Below are positions 51,790 through 64,000 of a stretch of DNA of 64,000 bases, piece after piece. The notes beneath the pieces were generated by a model. That model ran no database searches, was not told the DNA's origin, and was given only the letters and a program-made list of their open reading frames with translations. How positions within the stretch are numbered: the first letter of the stretch is position 1; the number at the start of each line of letters is the position of its first letter. Origin of the DNA: Straminergon stramineum (lineage: Eukaryota > Streptophyta > Bryopsida > Hypnales > Calliergonaceae); NCBI GenBank assembly GCA_963920665.1, contig OY987263.1, positions 26,834,547 to 26,898,546 of the forward strand. The letters run 5' to 3'. The position numbers and the translations under genes are program-made.

Positions 51790-52560
51790 GTAAGTATGTG
51801 TCTCAAATAATATGACTCTTCAACTTTCAAAGGTCTACTTAGGTATTGTTTTTTGAAGTACTTCTTACAATATGCACATAATTGTAATGTTATAAATTAT
51901 TGTAAAATTACACATAGTGAATGAAATGATACACAAAAATATGGTGCACTTACTACATAGTGCTTAAAAAAAGCGACGTGGTACAAGATAGGACACATAA
52001 ATTATGCACCTTCACAAATACAACCTCAAATTTGATGGCAACAATTTTGCCTATTAATACTCCTAATGCTCGAACAAAAAAAAGACTAAAAAATATCACC
52101 TCATCCGATTTTGACCCCAAAGATCATCTCTGAAATTAGAATCAATCATAAAGTATGTGCAATGCAAGACATACTCTACGGAGTTTGAGAAAAACAGAAG
52201 ATAAAATACCTTGGATCTCAAGAATTTGGTTTTTGATAGAGTTCAGTGGTGTGTTTCTTTTATACTATTTTTAGTTAAACTTTTCTTTGACACCTCTCTT
52301 ACAACTGAGAACAATGTTTATGAATAACTCTATTATAATTTTTAATACTCCATAGTAAGGATGATCAATTGCTACTAGTGTTGATTATGGGTGCACTTAT
52401 TTTATTGTTCACTATTCCTAACCTAGCACACCATTGCTTTGTCCGTCTTCCTCCAAACAAGCCCTGATGCCCCGATGGGAGGTGCTAAACGTTTTCCCCG
52501 CACCGGTCTAACGCAAACCGGTCCATGCACATGATCTCGAGTTGCTTTTCGCAGGTCCCC
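51790..52560. other. Intergenic stretch grading into the KAS II promoter
   Basis: AT-rich to about 52440, then abruptly G+C-rich. No ORF of note. Confidence 0.4.
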
Positions 52561-52632
52561 GGTCGCTTAGGCTTCTCCGCCCAAGCCCGCCCCTCCCTCT
52601 CTTCTATCTTCTCTCTCCTCTCACTGCTTGCT
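52561..52632 (+). promoter_or_regulatory. Pyrimidine-patch core promoter candidate for KAS II
   Basis: CCTCCCTCTCTTCTATCTTC followed by more CT repeats fits a plant Y patch near a transcription start. The downstream G+C-rich stretch would be the first, non-coding exon. Confidence 0.4.
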
Positions 52633-52831
52633 TGGCCATAGTCTTCCTTCCCCGGCGTCTATAACGGGCGAGAGACTCTTCTCTTCTGACACAGGCACGC
52701 CCCCCAGCCTCCCTCCACCAGGTTTGTCCCGCTACTCCCTAGGTCTTGGTTTCCGGCCTCCGGAGCTTGGTTGCCCGCCGCTTCTTCCACAATGCCGCGG
52801 CAGCTCTGAGGATTGGCAATCTTTTCTTTCG

Positions 52832-54966
52832 GTAAGGAGAAGAATGTGCGCATTGCGAATGGTGCGAAGTTCTTTCTGCTCTTCATGATTTGAATTTCAG
52901 GTCCAGGTCCGGTTTTATCGCGTTGAGACAGTGGAGCGCATTTCCCGCACGGATTTTCATCATTTCAGGGGTAGACTGGTTAATGGAGGGTGAAGTGATG
53001 AGAGTTTTGAAGGTTTTGGCTTTGGTTTTGGTTTCTGGTCAAATGCGAGGTGATAGTGGAGCTAGCTTCGGAAATGCGAGCGTCTTGTATTTTGGCTTTT
53101 GGTTTGCTGCTCTGGATTGATATTAGGTTGTTGGAAGTCGTCGACGAGCTGTGTGCTTCCTCTTTGGTGCGGGCCTGCTTGAGAGGTGCTCAGTGATGTT
53201 ATGTTTTGATTGTTTCTTGGAACTGTATTTCTATGTTATTGTTGTAGCTCTTAATTTGGAGATTCGAGCAGAAGTTTTGGTGTAGTTCGGGTTGTGATTG
53301 AGCAAGATGATGTTAAGCGCATCCAGTATTGGATTTCGATTGACTGAGGATAGAATGTGGAGTGGAGAGGTGGAAACTCTGGTCAGCGGCTTGCTGTTTT
53401 GGAGGAATTTTGGTTTTCGGTTCTGTTGAATGCGGTGTTGAATGCGACCTGTGAGTTGAGCTAGTGACGTATCGCCTCTGAGGTGTGGCGAAATGTGAAC
53501 ATCTTCCTGCCTGTAGAGGTGTTTTGTATGTTCTTCTGTATTGGTATTAAGTAGTTCGATTTTCTTAGCGGAGAGTTGGTGATAGTGGAAGGAAACTGCA
53601 AGTGATGTTATGTTGCGTGTTTTTCTTGAAACTGAATCTGTATGTCCTCTCGTGGCTCATAATTCAGTAAAAATATTCGCGCCTTGTCTATTGGATAACG
53701 AAACTCTGAGCACAGACGATTAACGTAGCGTGAAGTGGAGAGTTTAAAACTCTTGTCAGCGTAGGTCTTCTGGAAATTTTGGTCTCGGTTTAGAGCACTT
53801 ATCGAATGCGATACGGAACTCAAGCTGGTTACTTATACCCCCGAGGTGTAGCGGAATGGGAACATTTTCTCCGCGTAGAACTTTTGGTATATTCTTCTTT
53901 TTGTTTCAGATTGATGTTAGGTAGTTGGAAATCTTGCTTTCTCTTAGCGGAAGGTTGATGTTTGAGTGGTCTTAAGCTGCACAATGATGTTATGTTGTAT
54001 GTTTCTTAAAAGCGAATCTGTATGTTATCAGTGTCACTCATAATTTGAAGAGTCGAGGAGAAGTATTTCTGGCGTTTGGTATTTGGTTGAGAAAGGTGTC
54101 ATCAGCTTCATCCCTCTCGTATTCGTTCTCTCTGACGATACTGATTTTCTTTTTGTCCTCCCGTGTCATCAAGTCTTCATGCTTTATTATATAATTTCTT
54201 CTTTTCATATTCAATCATTCAAATAATATTGTGCCTCGCTCGCAGTTTTTGCCCGCTGATACCCATCCGCTTATCTTTTCATGGTTTTGAAACCAACTTG
54301 TTGCTTTTCCGGATTAATTCTCTTATGGCGTATATGCACTATGCTTATGATCTCTCCTTGGTCGTTTGCAATGTCGATTTGAATCCTTTTGTTTCGTTCT
54401 TGACTGACCCTCGGCTAAATAGCACAGAGTTTCCTTTATCGTTTTAATATCATGTTTTTTGATTCTGGAAATTGTTTCCATGAAGTCCGTCTTTCATAGG
54501 TTTGCGGAGGTTTTTGCTTGGTAGGAGGGTGCTCCAAAGTTACAGGATGTATTTGGCACATTGCTACTGCATCCTACGTTGTTCCTGTACAGAACGTTCT
54601 GGTTCAAGTAGGATCTCTACAGTTCCAAATCCCTGTAGTTCGTTTCGTTTTCTGCAGAAGCTGCCGCTTCGTCGCAATCGAAGTGCACTCTACAAACAGT
54701 GGGTTGAGGCGTTTATCGTGTCTGATGAGAAATTTGGTAGTTCTTTAGTATACTATGTCAACTTGCGCATCATGCACCTGTGGCTAGACCCGAACTTTTC
54801 TGGAAATTTGTTGGCCCTGTAGGGCTGAGATTTTAGCTTCTTCTGTGACTCGAGTGAAATCTCCTCATAGCTTTGATCTCAGGGATTTTAGAATTAGTCT
54901 CCCTTAGTTTACCCTCGATCGCCCAGTTCGGATAAGATTCTCACATGATTTCTGTTACGTATGCAG
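52832..54966 (+). other. Probable 5'-leader intron of KAS II containing three diverged tandem units
   Basis: A donor TTTCG|GTAAGG at 52831/52832 and an acceptor GTATGCAG ending at 54966 would define a 2.1-kb leader intron. This splice would place the coding ATG 33 nt into exon 2 and remove the ATG of a short upstream ORF at 54961. Inside, three units of about 370-420 bp begin near 53119, 53540 and 53905. They share GAT.TTAGGTnGTTGGAA, GTGATGTTATGTT, TTTCTTG.AACTG and GAAATG.GA.C..CTT. Open frames here (for example 52628-53120) have no domain. Confidence 0.5.
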
Positions 54967-54999
54967 ACAGTGACGATTACTGGACACTCTCCCTGAACA

Positions 55000-57900
55000 A
55001 TGACGATAGGCGCCGCCTCCCCGCTCTGCACTTGGCTCTTTGCAGCTTGCATGTCCAGCGCTGTTACTGGGTTTGCAGATGATCCTGTGAGCTCTGCACC
55101 TTCGGGAAGACCCTCGGGGAGGATTCGTAGGAGGAATGCCAGCTCAAAGCGTTTAGCAGGAGCAAGCTGGTCAGTGAGGACCGACGACATTCAATCTCGT
55201 GCGTTTTCAAATGTGTGCATGGGAGCACCTTGTGGATCTGGTATATCTGGTCTTGGTTCAAACCTTGCCTTCGAAAGTTGGCCTGAAGATGATAGCTTCA
55301 AGAATGAGTCTCTAGTTGGAGATGTTTCTTTTTTTGGAGCGGGGCTACCAGCATTGAGGACAAGGCCAGTGCAGTCTGTTAGAAGACCGGTGAAAACTTC
55401 AGCAGGTGCAGGATTCTCTCTGCAATTCTTCATCGTTAATTTCGAATTTGTTAAATGGCACAATGTGCGGCATTCGCTACGCTGTTATTTGGCAGTCCGT
55501 TAGCTTACATACTCTTGATCTGCATCGCGTATCATGACCATGATATCCCAAGACTTCTTCAGCAGAAATGAAAAAATAGTCATTGCAAGACTGCCCGTCA
55601 CTGAATCTATCTGAGAAATTATTGGTCAACAGTAGGAAGTGAAGATGTAATTCAAAACTTTCTGCTAATGTGATAAATTCCGTGGGTCTTATAACTTGCT
55701 TTAACGTCCGGTTGCCAGAAATTCACAATATTTGTTGCTATTACTAATATTTGCGTGATTCTTTACAGGGAAGGCCTCTTCTGTTGCTACAAATCCTGTA
55801 CAACCAGTCAAAGAATCCTTTCAGTCGAAGAAAACTTCCACAAAGCCTCGGAGGGTGGTTGTTACTGGGATGGGCGTTGTCTCCAGTCTTGGTCACGATG
55901 CCAACACCTTTTATGCCAACCTCTTGGATGGAAAGAGTGGTGTCTCTGAGATAGAAAATTTCGATTGCAAGGATTTTCCAACTGTAATATTATTCAACAT
56001 CTTCTCTAAATGATTTCTGATCTCTCACATTGCTTCTCGAAATTTCAGTATGTCTTATGGATTTAGATTGCTTGCTTAAGCGACACGGAATCTGACTATG
56101 AACCGAAATTGGTTTAAGTTGAAAAGGATATCAAAAATCGAGTTCCGATGTTCATTTCATTTGTCACCTCAGGGGATCGTGCTGACTAGTTGAAATCGTA
56201 TGTATAAGTTTTACTTCAGGGCAGTCAAATGTACGATATATCAGCAAGTCTTCATAAAATGTTGTTCAAATTGATATATATCTCTGCCACGCAACATATC
56301 GCAGTGGTTTCCTAATTAGTATTTCAACGTCTTTCCTGCTTTTGTGTGGCAGAGAATAGCTGGTGAAATCAAAGGCTTTTCTTCAGATGGCTGGGTTGCC
56401 AGAAAGTTTGCAAGACGGATGGACAATTTCATGCTCTATCTGCTCACTGCCGGGAAAAAAGCTGTAGCGGATGCTGGACTCACAGAGATTGGGGAGGGGT
56501 TAGATAAATCAAGATGTGGTGTGCTCATTGGGTCAGCCATGGGAGGCATGCAGGTACATTGCAATTCTTGTATCTAATTTTTGTTTCCGCTGCTCTTGCA
56601 ATCAGGTAGGAGCTCAAATTTGTTTGGGAAGTATGCTTGCTTGCGATATCAAGCAACCCTTATCTTTGTGTGTACCTCATGTTCCAATGCAGTTTTTGGT
56701 TTTCTGAATTGTGGAATTCATTTTAGAATCTGTTGTGGCTTGACCGGAGGATTGTAAGGTCCTCGAATCGGAGAACAGTTTGTCATGAATGTTGCTGCTC
56801 AAAGAGTTGCAGGCATCATGTGGTTTCCCATGGCATGTAGTTCCATGGAGCCTGTGAGTTCTATGTAGTCGTAACATCAGCAATTGTGGAAGCAGATTTT
56901 CAATGACGCAATCGAGGCTTTAAGGGTATCATATCGCAAGATGAACCCGTTTTGTGTACCATTTGCAACGACAAATATGGGCTCTGCTATGCTAGCCATG
57001 GACTTGGTTAGTGAGCTTCTGTGTCATAACCAATATTGTATGTTATGTGATTCTCTTACACATTGTTGGAATATCAAGTACCATCAGATCTTATAATATG
57101 GAGTCGTCACCCACATTGATCTTTTCTTAGATAGACTCTGTGGCCTTTCTGTTTTCCAAGAATAGCTTGATTGAGATTACTTTCTCTTGCAAGCATGAGG
57201 TTGTGATTGATGGTATGCAATAGATTAGGTTGGATGCATGTAGTTCTGCCTTTTCCATTTTGTTCTGTCACGTTCTGTGACCTATAGAGATTTGTGCTAC
57301 TCATGGCATTTGCTACCATATTTAATGTTGGAAATAGTGTTTTCACTAATAATCATTCCTCTGCGTAGCATTCTCTACTATTAATAGAGTAAGTTGTTAT
57401 TCGTTGCAGGGTTGGATGGGACCCAACTATTCCATTTCTACAGCTTGTGCAACAAGCAATTTTTGTATATTAAGTGCTGCCAACCACATCATCAGGGGTG
57501 AAGCAGTGAGTTCCCGGTTTACCGAGTGTTTTATGTCTAGTGCTAGTTGACCTTCTTTCCAAAGCTGTAGAAATTTCTGCACGTACAGTTATTATCCTTG
57601 TTTGTACCAGACCTTTAGGTAGCTCTATCTAAGTGCAATATGTACTATTTTATGTGCAGGACATTATGTTGTCAGGCGGGTCGGATGCTGCAGTCATCCC
57701 AATTGGTAAGAAAGAATTCCGGAACTGCTCAGCGTCAAATTGCGTTTCTTGTTAGGAATCGTTCACAATGCCATATGTTTAGGTTTTGATTTTCGTGTCA
57801 TATTGGATGTTTATATAGCCTTCTATGCCTTTTGAAAGAGTGTCAATATTTTTCATTTTTTTGTTTTAGTTTCATTTGGGCACAATCTCTCAGAAAATTC

Positions 57901-59959
57901 AGTTTTGTAATTTAAGTGTTGTAAATTATCTTAATCAGAACCCAAGGTAATTCTTTATGAAGTCTGGGCACTGTTCCTGTTCTCTACAATCATGTTGTCT
58001 AATTTTATGAATGTGGACAGGACTTGGAGGCTTCGTTGCCTGCAGGGCATTGTCTCAGCGCAATGATGATCCGTCCAAAGCTTCTCGTCCCTGGGACAAG
58101 GTGCATGACTATCCAAGTCTGAGAAATCTGTGGATCAGTAAAGGGTTGGGGTATTCAATTTACGTGGTCATTTTACCTGAATTAATAAGTTGTTTTGAAA
58201 AGAGCTCCAAATATTGAGATTACAAGTTAGCTTATAATCAATGTCTCAATCTCACCTCAAATATACAGGCCCATTGAGACGACTGCCCTGCACTGTCATA
58301 GTGTTTTTGCCATGTACTTGATTGTGATTGCTTTTGCAAAGAGGAATCTATTTATTTTCTCATGATTTTTGATGTCTTGTAGGATCGCGATGGATTTGTT
58401 ATGGGAGAGGGAGCAGGGGTTCTTCTGTTGGAGGAGCTGGAACACGCTAAGGTAGGGGCTCAATACTGGCTTGTATCTATTTAACTTGATTCGTCTATCT
58501 GCGTCTCTTACGGTCAGAGTTAGACACTGAAATTCGGTGCTTTGGGGGGGTTGCAGGAACGCGGAGCAGAAATCTACGCTGAATTTCTTGGAGGGAGCTT
58601 CTCGTGTGATGCTTACCATACAACTGAACCTCATCCTGAAGGTAAGCTTCAGACGATCACTTGTTCTTGATTTCAAAACTGAGGAGTATGCCCAATAGAT
58701 GATACTTATTTCGATTCCGAGGATAACAGAGGTCCGGTTTGACCGCAACAGGCAGAAGTTGGCATTAAAAAAATCCATCTTTTGGTGGAACCTGATATTT
58801 TGTAATAAACCGTTGGCAGCTATGGAATAGAAGGCTGTATATCAATTTTCTGTACTGAAAGCTAGGAATTTTTGCAGGTGCAGGTGTACTGCTTTGTATA
58901 GAGAAGGCTCTTGCAGATGCAGGAGTTAGCAGACATGAGGTCAATTACGTGAACGCCCATGCAACGTCGACTAAAGCTGGTGATCTTCAGGAGTATAAAG
59001 CTCTCATGCGCTCGTTTGGAGAGAATCCAGAGGTAAGATGGACTGCGATTTCTATTCTCTAGTTGTTCAGTGTGTTGAAAGTTCAGGTCATGTTGAGCGA
59101 TGATAAGGTACAAGAGTATTGCTCCCCATTTGAAGTGTGGGTAAGTATGGATTGTGACTTGTCCAATGTAATATTGACAACGTTGCAGTGAGAACAGTTA
59201 TATTCAATCAAAGATCGTTACTTTTGCTTAGGCAACATGAGGGGTCTTATATTCTGGCTGAAGTTAATCTAGGTTTTGGGGTTGTGCGCTCACATTCCTT
59301 TCTAAAACTACAATTACTGTTCTGTTCCAACACATGCAGTTGCGAATCAACTCAACGAAGTCAATGCTTGGCCATCTGCTTGGTGCATCTGGTGCCGTGG
59401 AAGCCATCGCAACTATTCAGGTCCATATGCAAGCAATTCTGATGCCATTCTAAAGATCAACTCACGTTCTTGATACATGATTAGCCGTCCGAGCTTCACA
59501 GGAGTTTTCTCTACTTGACCAACTCGGTTGAAAATTGTCTTTCTGGTTCCTCCAATGTTCCGTATTTCATTTTTGGAATTTTACATGTGCAGGCCATACG
59601 GAGTGGCTGGATTCACCCGACTATCAATCTTGAAAATCCTGAGAGTGTTGTGGTAAGCTCCGCTCCACAAGCTTCTCTTTTGGTCCATTTAGCTGAAAGT
59701 GCATGCATATTCTGAACCTGTATCTTTGATCGTTTGCATTGTAGTGTCTGTTTACATCTTTGTTCAGAACTTCGCATCTCTAATAGTTTTTATAGTTTCA
59801 TTTCTTGATATTTCTTTGATTGTGCAGGATATGAAGGTGGTCGTTGGAGGAAAGAAAGAGCGACTGGATATCAAGGTGGCCTTGTCCAATTCTTTCGGCT
59901 TTGGTGGTCAAAATTCTTCCATTCTTTTTGCCCCGTACATTGAGAGTAACGAGGAGTAG
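55000..59959 (+). CDS. KASII: 3-ketoacyl-ACP synthase II, plastid (KAS II/FAB1 type)
   Basis: Thirteen coding exons: 55000-55405, 55769-55983, 56353-56553, 56896-57006, 57410-57505, 57660-57705, 58021-58100, 58383-58451, 58557-58641, 58878-59032, 59340-59420, 59593-59652, 59828-59959. They join in phase to 579 codons (578 aa). All introns are GT-AG. Residues 1 to about 160 are Ser/Arg/Gly-rich and fit a chloroplast transit peptide plus linker. The thiolase-fold enzyme starts at [15 protein letters not shown]. Active-site Cys324 lies in [11 protein letters not shown], His464 in [10 protein letters not shown], Lys495 and His500 in [16 protein letters not shown]. The Gly-rich [12 protein letters not shown] closes the core. 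Family role: condensation of malonyl-ACP with C16 acyl-ACP to C18 in plastid fatty acid synthesis. [23 protein letters not shown] and [15 protein letters not shown] favour KAS II over KAS I. The GFGGQN Gln replaces His of many plant enzymes at a non-catalytic position. Confidence 0.95.
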
Positions 59960-60639
59960 ACTGCGGAGTGGGAGGGCTCGATTACCTTCCGTCGATATCA
60001 TTCTTACAAATATTTCGTGTGTATTTTGTAAGATTTGGAAGTTTGTTCAAATTTGTAGCTGAGAATGTAGTCTTACAAACGCTGACCGTTTTCTATGGAG
60101 GGGTAAAAAGTTACTGGGTATTGTCTTTTTTCCTATTCAAATTGTTTCTGTAAACAAGGTTATCTTTGGATGTAACTTAGCTTTAGATGGGGGGTATCGA
60201 ACATCTTTCAGAACCAATGGTAATCCAGGAATATGTGATTTTCAGCGTCCTTGATTGTATGATACACATTATGTTTCCATGAACTCTACTGTCAATGACA
60301 ATTTGTGAAGAAGCGGTTAGGGCTAAATTACATGCTGTGTATGATTAGAACTTGCTGGCTGTTTCGTATGCGCAATGCTCAAATCTGAACAGGTGCCGTG
60401 CCTCGCAGTTTGTGCTGACTGAGAACCACGTCCTAATGATGTGGCATTGTCTGTCACCAGAGATAGAGCTTCTGATTTCTTATTTCATTTTGTGAGTCGT
60501 ATTCTACTGTGAGTCGCATGTGTACAATTGTAAGTTTGTGGTATCTTTTTAAGTCTGGAAGGTAACAATCGATACTGGAGTACAATCCAAGAGGTAGAAT
60601 ATTGGTCCAGGTGACTACTTGCTGGTCTGTGGTTGGTTG

Positions 60640-61085
60640 GAAATTATGTCCACAGCAAATTGGTTTAGAAATCTATGGGGAATTGGGTATTGAAGTGCAG
60701 ATGTGGCTAGGGGTTTGTTTGCACGATGTGAACTAACTAATCACGATTTGGATTTACAAAACTCTCCAAATCTGTTTCGAAATGGAAACCTATTTGGAAA
60801 TTAGGTAGTGAAGAAGTGTAGATGTGGCCAGGGTTTGGATTTACAAAACTCTCGATATCCATTTTGAAATGGAAATTTCTTTGGAAATGGGTGGTGAAGC
60901 TTTGAGGTGGCGAGAATTTTCGCTCTGAACATGCACTAACGGCGGGATTCATGATTTCAATTTACAGAACTGTCTTCATTGGTGTGGAAATTGGTTTGGA
61001 AATCAGTTTGTGCACAACGCCTAGCCACAATATTTGCTGATTAGATCAAGATTTGGATTTGCAAAACTTTCCAAACTCATGAGTG
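60640..61085. repeat. Degenerate tandem repeat downstream of KAS II, about 95-bp unit
   Basis: Phrases GATTTGGATTTACAAAACTC, TCGAAATGGAAA..., TTTGGAAAT..GGTAGTGAAG and GATGTGGC.AGGGTTTG recur near 60660, 60743, 60837 and 61050. A single related piece lies at 61850-61940. Confidence 0.6.
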
Positions 61086-61264
61086 TACTTAGGTAAACCA
61101 GCCCATGACAGCCCAACTCTCTAATGCAGACAACTACAAAACAACCCACTACAGTTTTCTATCAATTAATGAGGTTAGGACTTCATTAGGTGGGTTAATG
61201 GCCTAAATCAATGCTTTATATGATGGTGATGGAGTTATTAGAGATTGATTTAGGAACTTTCACC

Positions 61265-61625
61265 TTTCCGAAGTAAAGTCATTATAAAAACTAAATTTTT
61301 TATTGCAACCATATGAGGAAATATTGTGACTACTTCAAGTGAAGTCATTATAAAAACTAACATTAGAAGAGATTTGGCCCCATTAGAAGATTGTGAGTTC
61401 TCGACAATGGGGAATTTGGTGAACCATGCCACCGTAGTATGATGATGTGGTCGGAAGGTGACCATGTCAGATGTTTATTTATTATGAATTTTTCTAATTT
61501 TTTTTCAATTTTAGGGCCAAAAAGGAAGTATTTATAATGGATAACGCCCCTTGACTTCCCCAAATTTCATCTAATGTGTTTTTATTGCAACCATATTAGG
61601 AAATATAGTGACTACTTTAGGTGAT
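61265..61625. repeat. Short direct repeats
   Basis: AGTCATTATAAAAACTAA occurs near 61275 and 61347. TTTATTGCAACCATAT.AGG with AAATAT.GTGACTACTT occurs near 61300 and 61577. Otherwise nothing is seen from 59960 to 61970. Confidence 0.6.
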
Positions 61626-61972
61626 TTGACAACCATTATGGGCTCTCTTTTTGATGGTTTTCGGGTAGTCTACATGATGTGTTGAACCATTTGGGCTGCA
61701 TACTTCAAAAATTCTTAAGTCAAAAAAAGGAAATTTCAAATGCTCTCTCCATTTCTCATCTTTGTCTTTCTATGAGGAAAAAAAATTAATTTTTTAAAAG
61801 TGTCAATATGGCAAACTAGTCAATTTGCTTGGTTTACCTTTAGTGGGTGGTGAAGTATATGGTTAGAGTTTGTGCGCTAAGTCTAGTTTATGGAATTTTT
61901 AAAACTCTCCAAAGCAATTTGGAAATAGGAAGGTGTATCTAGAAGTATCTAGGGTTGTATGTACTAACTAGA

Positions 61973-63188
61973 TTAACCCTTTAGTTCTCCAACGCCCAAT
62001 TATTGGAACGAGTAGATTGAAATTTATGTTTGATCTTGATTATTTCTTGGATGAAAGTCACCCAAATTTGTGGAGTTACTTTATCAAGTTGTTGTCCTAT
62101 CAAATGATTGGATTAGGTGATATTGGAGTACATATTTTTATTTTACTAAAATTACAAATGTGGAAGTATGTCAAGAAGTTGACCAAGCCAAAATTGCATT
62201 AACTCTAGTTCAAAATTAATTTTGCAAAATGAGGTTGTAGATTTAACCCTTAAATATCCAAGGCCTTTTCTAAGCCTTTGGGAATTTGCTCTAAATTGAA
62301 CAAAAGGACAACCTTTTGATAAGTTGTACCAATTTTTTTTAATTGTAATCGTACAAATTCAAACTAGACATTTTAGAGATTACACTCCAGTATTATTTAT
62401 GGATTGAAAGATTATAATGTTTCATCATGAGGGTGTTAAAACTACAAAAGTGATTTGAAATCTTTCAATCCTCTTTTTACATGTCAAATCTAAAAAGTTG
62501 GTCACCAAAAAAAATATGAAGTTAGTAGGCCTAACATGCATAATACCAACCAATTTATGACTTTTCAAAATCTACTCTACAATTCTTTTAAATGAATTTT
62601 GAATGCAATTTTTTCCTCCAAGATCTAGTATTTGAGGCTCATTTCCAAGAGCCCTCAACACTAAGGAAAGTCAAAATTGCAATGGACACCCTTGCACAAA
62701 ATCTTGAATAGAAAATCATAATCAATCATTTTTTAAAATCAGATTTTTGATGCTAAAACTAGACTTCCAAAAGAAATTTTCAAGAATATACACTACTAAA
62801 AATCAGAAAATTGGTTAGGTTTTATTTAACCTTAAAGTATTGATGACACCAAAATTTGGTGTTTCACGATTAAAGAATACAAAAACTTCAAAAAATCACC
62901 ATGTCTAAGGAACCTCATTTCAAATCCATTCCAAAAAATTTTATCCAAAAAATGATAATATTTTGCTTGTAATTGAATTTATAAGGAATTTTGAAATTTG
63001 CCTTTCAAAATTTATGAAAAAATATTGGAGATAGCATTGGTGAATCTAATAGTACAAATAGAATCTTAAACTCAGTATCTACAACTTTTGTTTGTATATC
63101 AATTCCAAAATATTCTTCCAAATAATACTTGACAATGATTTTTTTGAACCATCAATTCTAGAGAACACATTGTACATTTCAAGGTTAA
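61973..63188. mobile_element. TTAA-family element, second subfamily, with internal insertion
   Basis: Begins TTAACCCTTTAG and is collinear with 6545-7039 in its first about 180 bp and again from about 62875 to 63180. The intervening about 700 bp is absent from the 6545 copy and itself opens near 62244 with TTAACCCTTAAATATCC. The right edge is uncertain. The open frame 63092-63502 overlaps the conserved tail and is not regarded as a gene. Confidence 0.5.
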
Positions 63189-64000
63189 GGTTTGGATTTA
63201 GCCGATTTACAATACATAGCTCCTCTACCTTGTGTACATATGACGTCATGAGAAAGAAACTCATGGATAGTATAAATGAAAAGTGCCTTTATAAAAAAAT
63301 TGGTTTTCATCAAAATCCGAAAAATGAAGGAGATAAAGAGAAGATATGTAATTGGATAACTACAAATTTATTAGGGAGATATGGTATTTCAAGTCAAATA
63401 GCGGTTTGTTTTTTCAAAAACATATTCAATAGGTTATTATATATGCTCAATATCTTCAATATCTCATATCCTAATTTCAACCTACTAAATGCTTATACAT
63501 AGATATTTTTTTGTGTAGCATTGAATGTATGTTTGAAATGACGACAAATCAAAAAAATCATTGAAAATTTTGTAGAACAATAGAACAAGTTTAATATATC
63601 ATTTTTGAGTTGTCAAGTGTGTGCAATGCTGAACTAATTTCCAATCACTTCTTGAAAATTTTCCTCATTTTCCTCTCTAAATTGAAGAAATTGAAATACA
63701 TCTAGGAATTTTGTTTTCCACATTTCTTATATGCTTCACACAAACATTATAAAACTCATGATACATTGCTCAATCATTGAAAATTATTATGGATATTTAT
63801 ATTTGGAACACAAGTGATTCTACATGGTTAAATGATTAGAATATTTCATATACAAGCATCAATACCGATGTATTTCAAAAAATAGTCCAAAATGTGGTCA
63901 CTTCTAGTTTCAATACTTTGAGTTCAATAGGCTTAAGAATGACCAAGAGATTGGTATTGACAAATGAGAAGAAATTAAATGAAAGATATGTCATTAAATT
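63189..64000. other. AT-rich intergenic sequence to window end
   Basis: No gene, repeat boundary or structured element was recognised. Confidence 0.4.

Noticed and set aside
52628..53120. Open frames upstream of KAS II
   Set aside because: They are interrupted, have no homology that I recognise and fall in the presumed leader exon and intron.
63092..63502. 136-codon plus-strand frame
   Set aside because: Its first part lies in the conserved tail of a dispersed repeat. Composition is Ile/Phe/Asn-rich as expected from AT-rich DNA, and there is no domain.

Overview
This is nuclear DNA of a land plant. Intergenic DNA is AT-rich. The genes have many short introns with GT-AG borders and exons richer in G+C. 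Interstitial CCCTAAA (plant telomere type) motifs occur, and two gene families are plant-specific or plastid-targeted. Many inverted-repeat transposons fill the gaps. I cannot name the species. A seed-free plant (bryophyte, lycophyte or fern) is a guess from sequence character only.

Five genes are well supported. I rebuilt four of them exon by exon, with splice phase and codon count closing exactly. (1) 7.5-12.0 kb, minus: a Golgi-type putative pectin/homogalacturonan methyltransferase (PMT, DUF248 family), 7 exons, 686 aa. (2) 17.1-23.3 kb, minus: an ITPK4-like inositol polyphosphate kinase, 11 exons, 466 aa. (3) 24.2-27.2 kb, plus: an RlmH-type SPOUT rRNA methyltransferase, 7 exons, 191 aa, divergent from the ITPK gene across an 893-bp shared upstream region. 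(4) 27.6-29.1 kb, minus: a plant BTB/POZ protein in one long exon, convergent with RlmH. (5) 55.0-60.0 kb, plus: plastid 3-ketoacyl-ACP synthase II (KAS II), 13 coding exons, 578 aa, probably preceded by a 2.1-kb leader intron. A sixth, small basic Ser/Arg-rich ORF (37.1 kb) is plausible. The left edge may hold the last exon of another gene. The genes do not form a pathway; they are ordinary neighbours.

The rest (0.3-7, 12.5-17, 30-52 and 60-64 kb) is AT-rich repeat territory. Its most striking content is a family of non-autonomous elements bounded by TTAA and starting CCCC or CCC. Five copies have both ends, and two more share an interior and a left end. This architecture fits TTAA-targeting DNA transposons (piggyBac, Kolobok or Sola3 type). 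Other inverted-repeat elements include a Tourist-like MITE with a TAA duplication, a nested pair at 48.6 kb, and a 256-bp MITE between two ~215-bp direct repeats at 35.5-36.25 kb. Several short exon-like relics with good splice borders lie in the repeat DNA. No rRNA, tRNA or CRISPR array was recognised.
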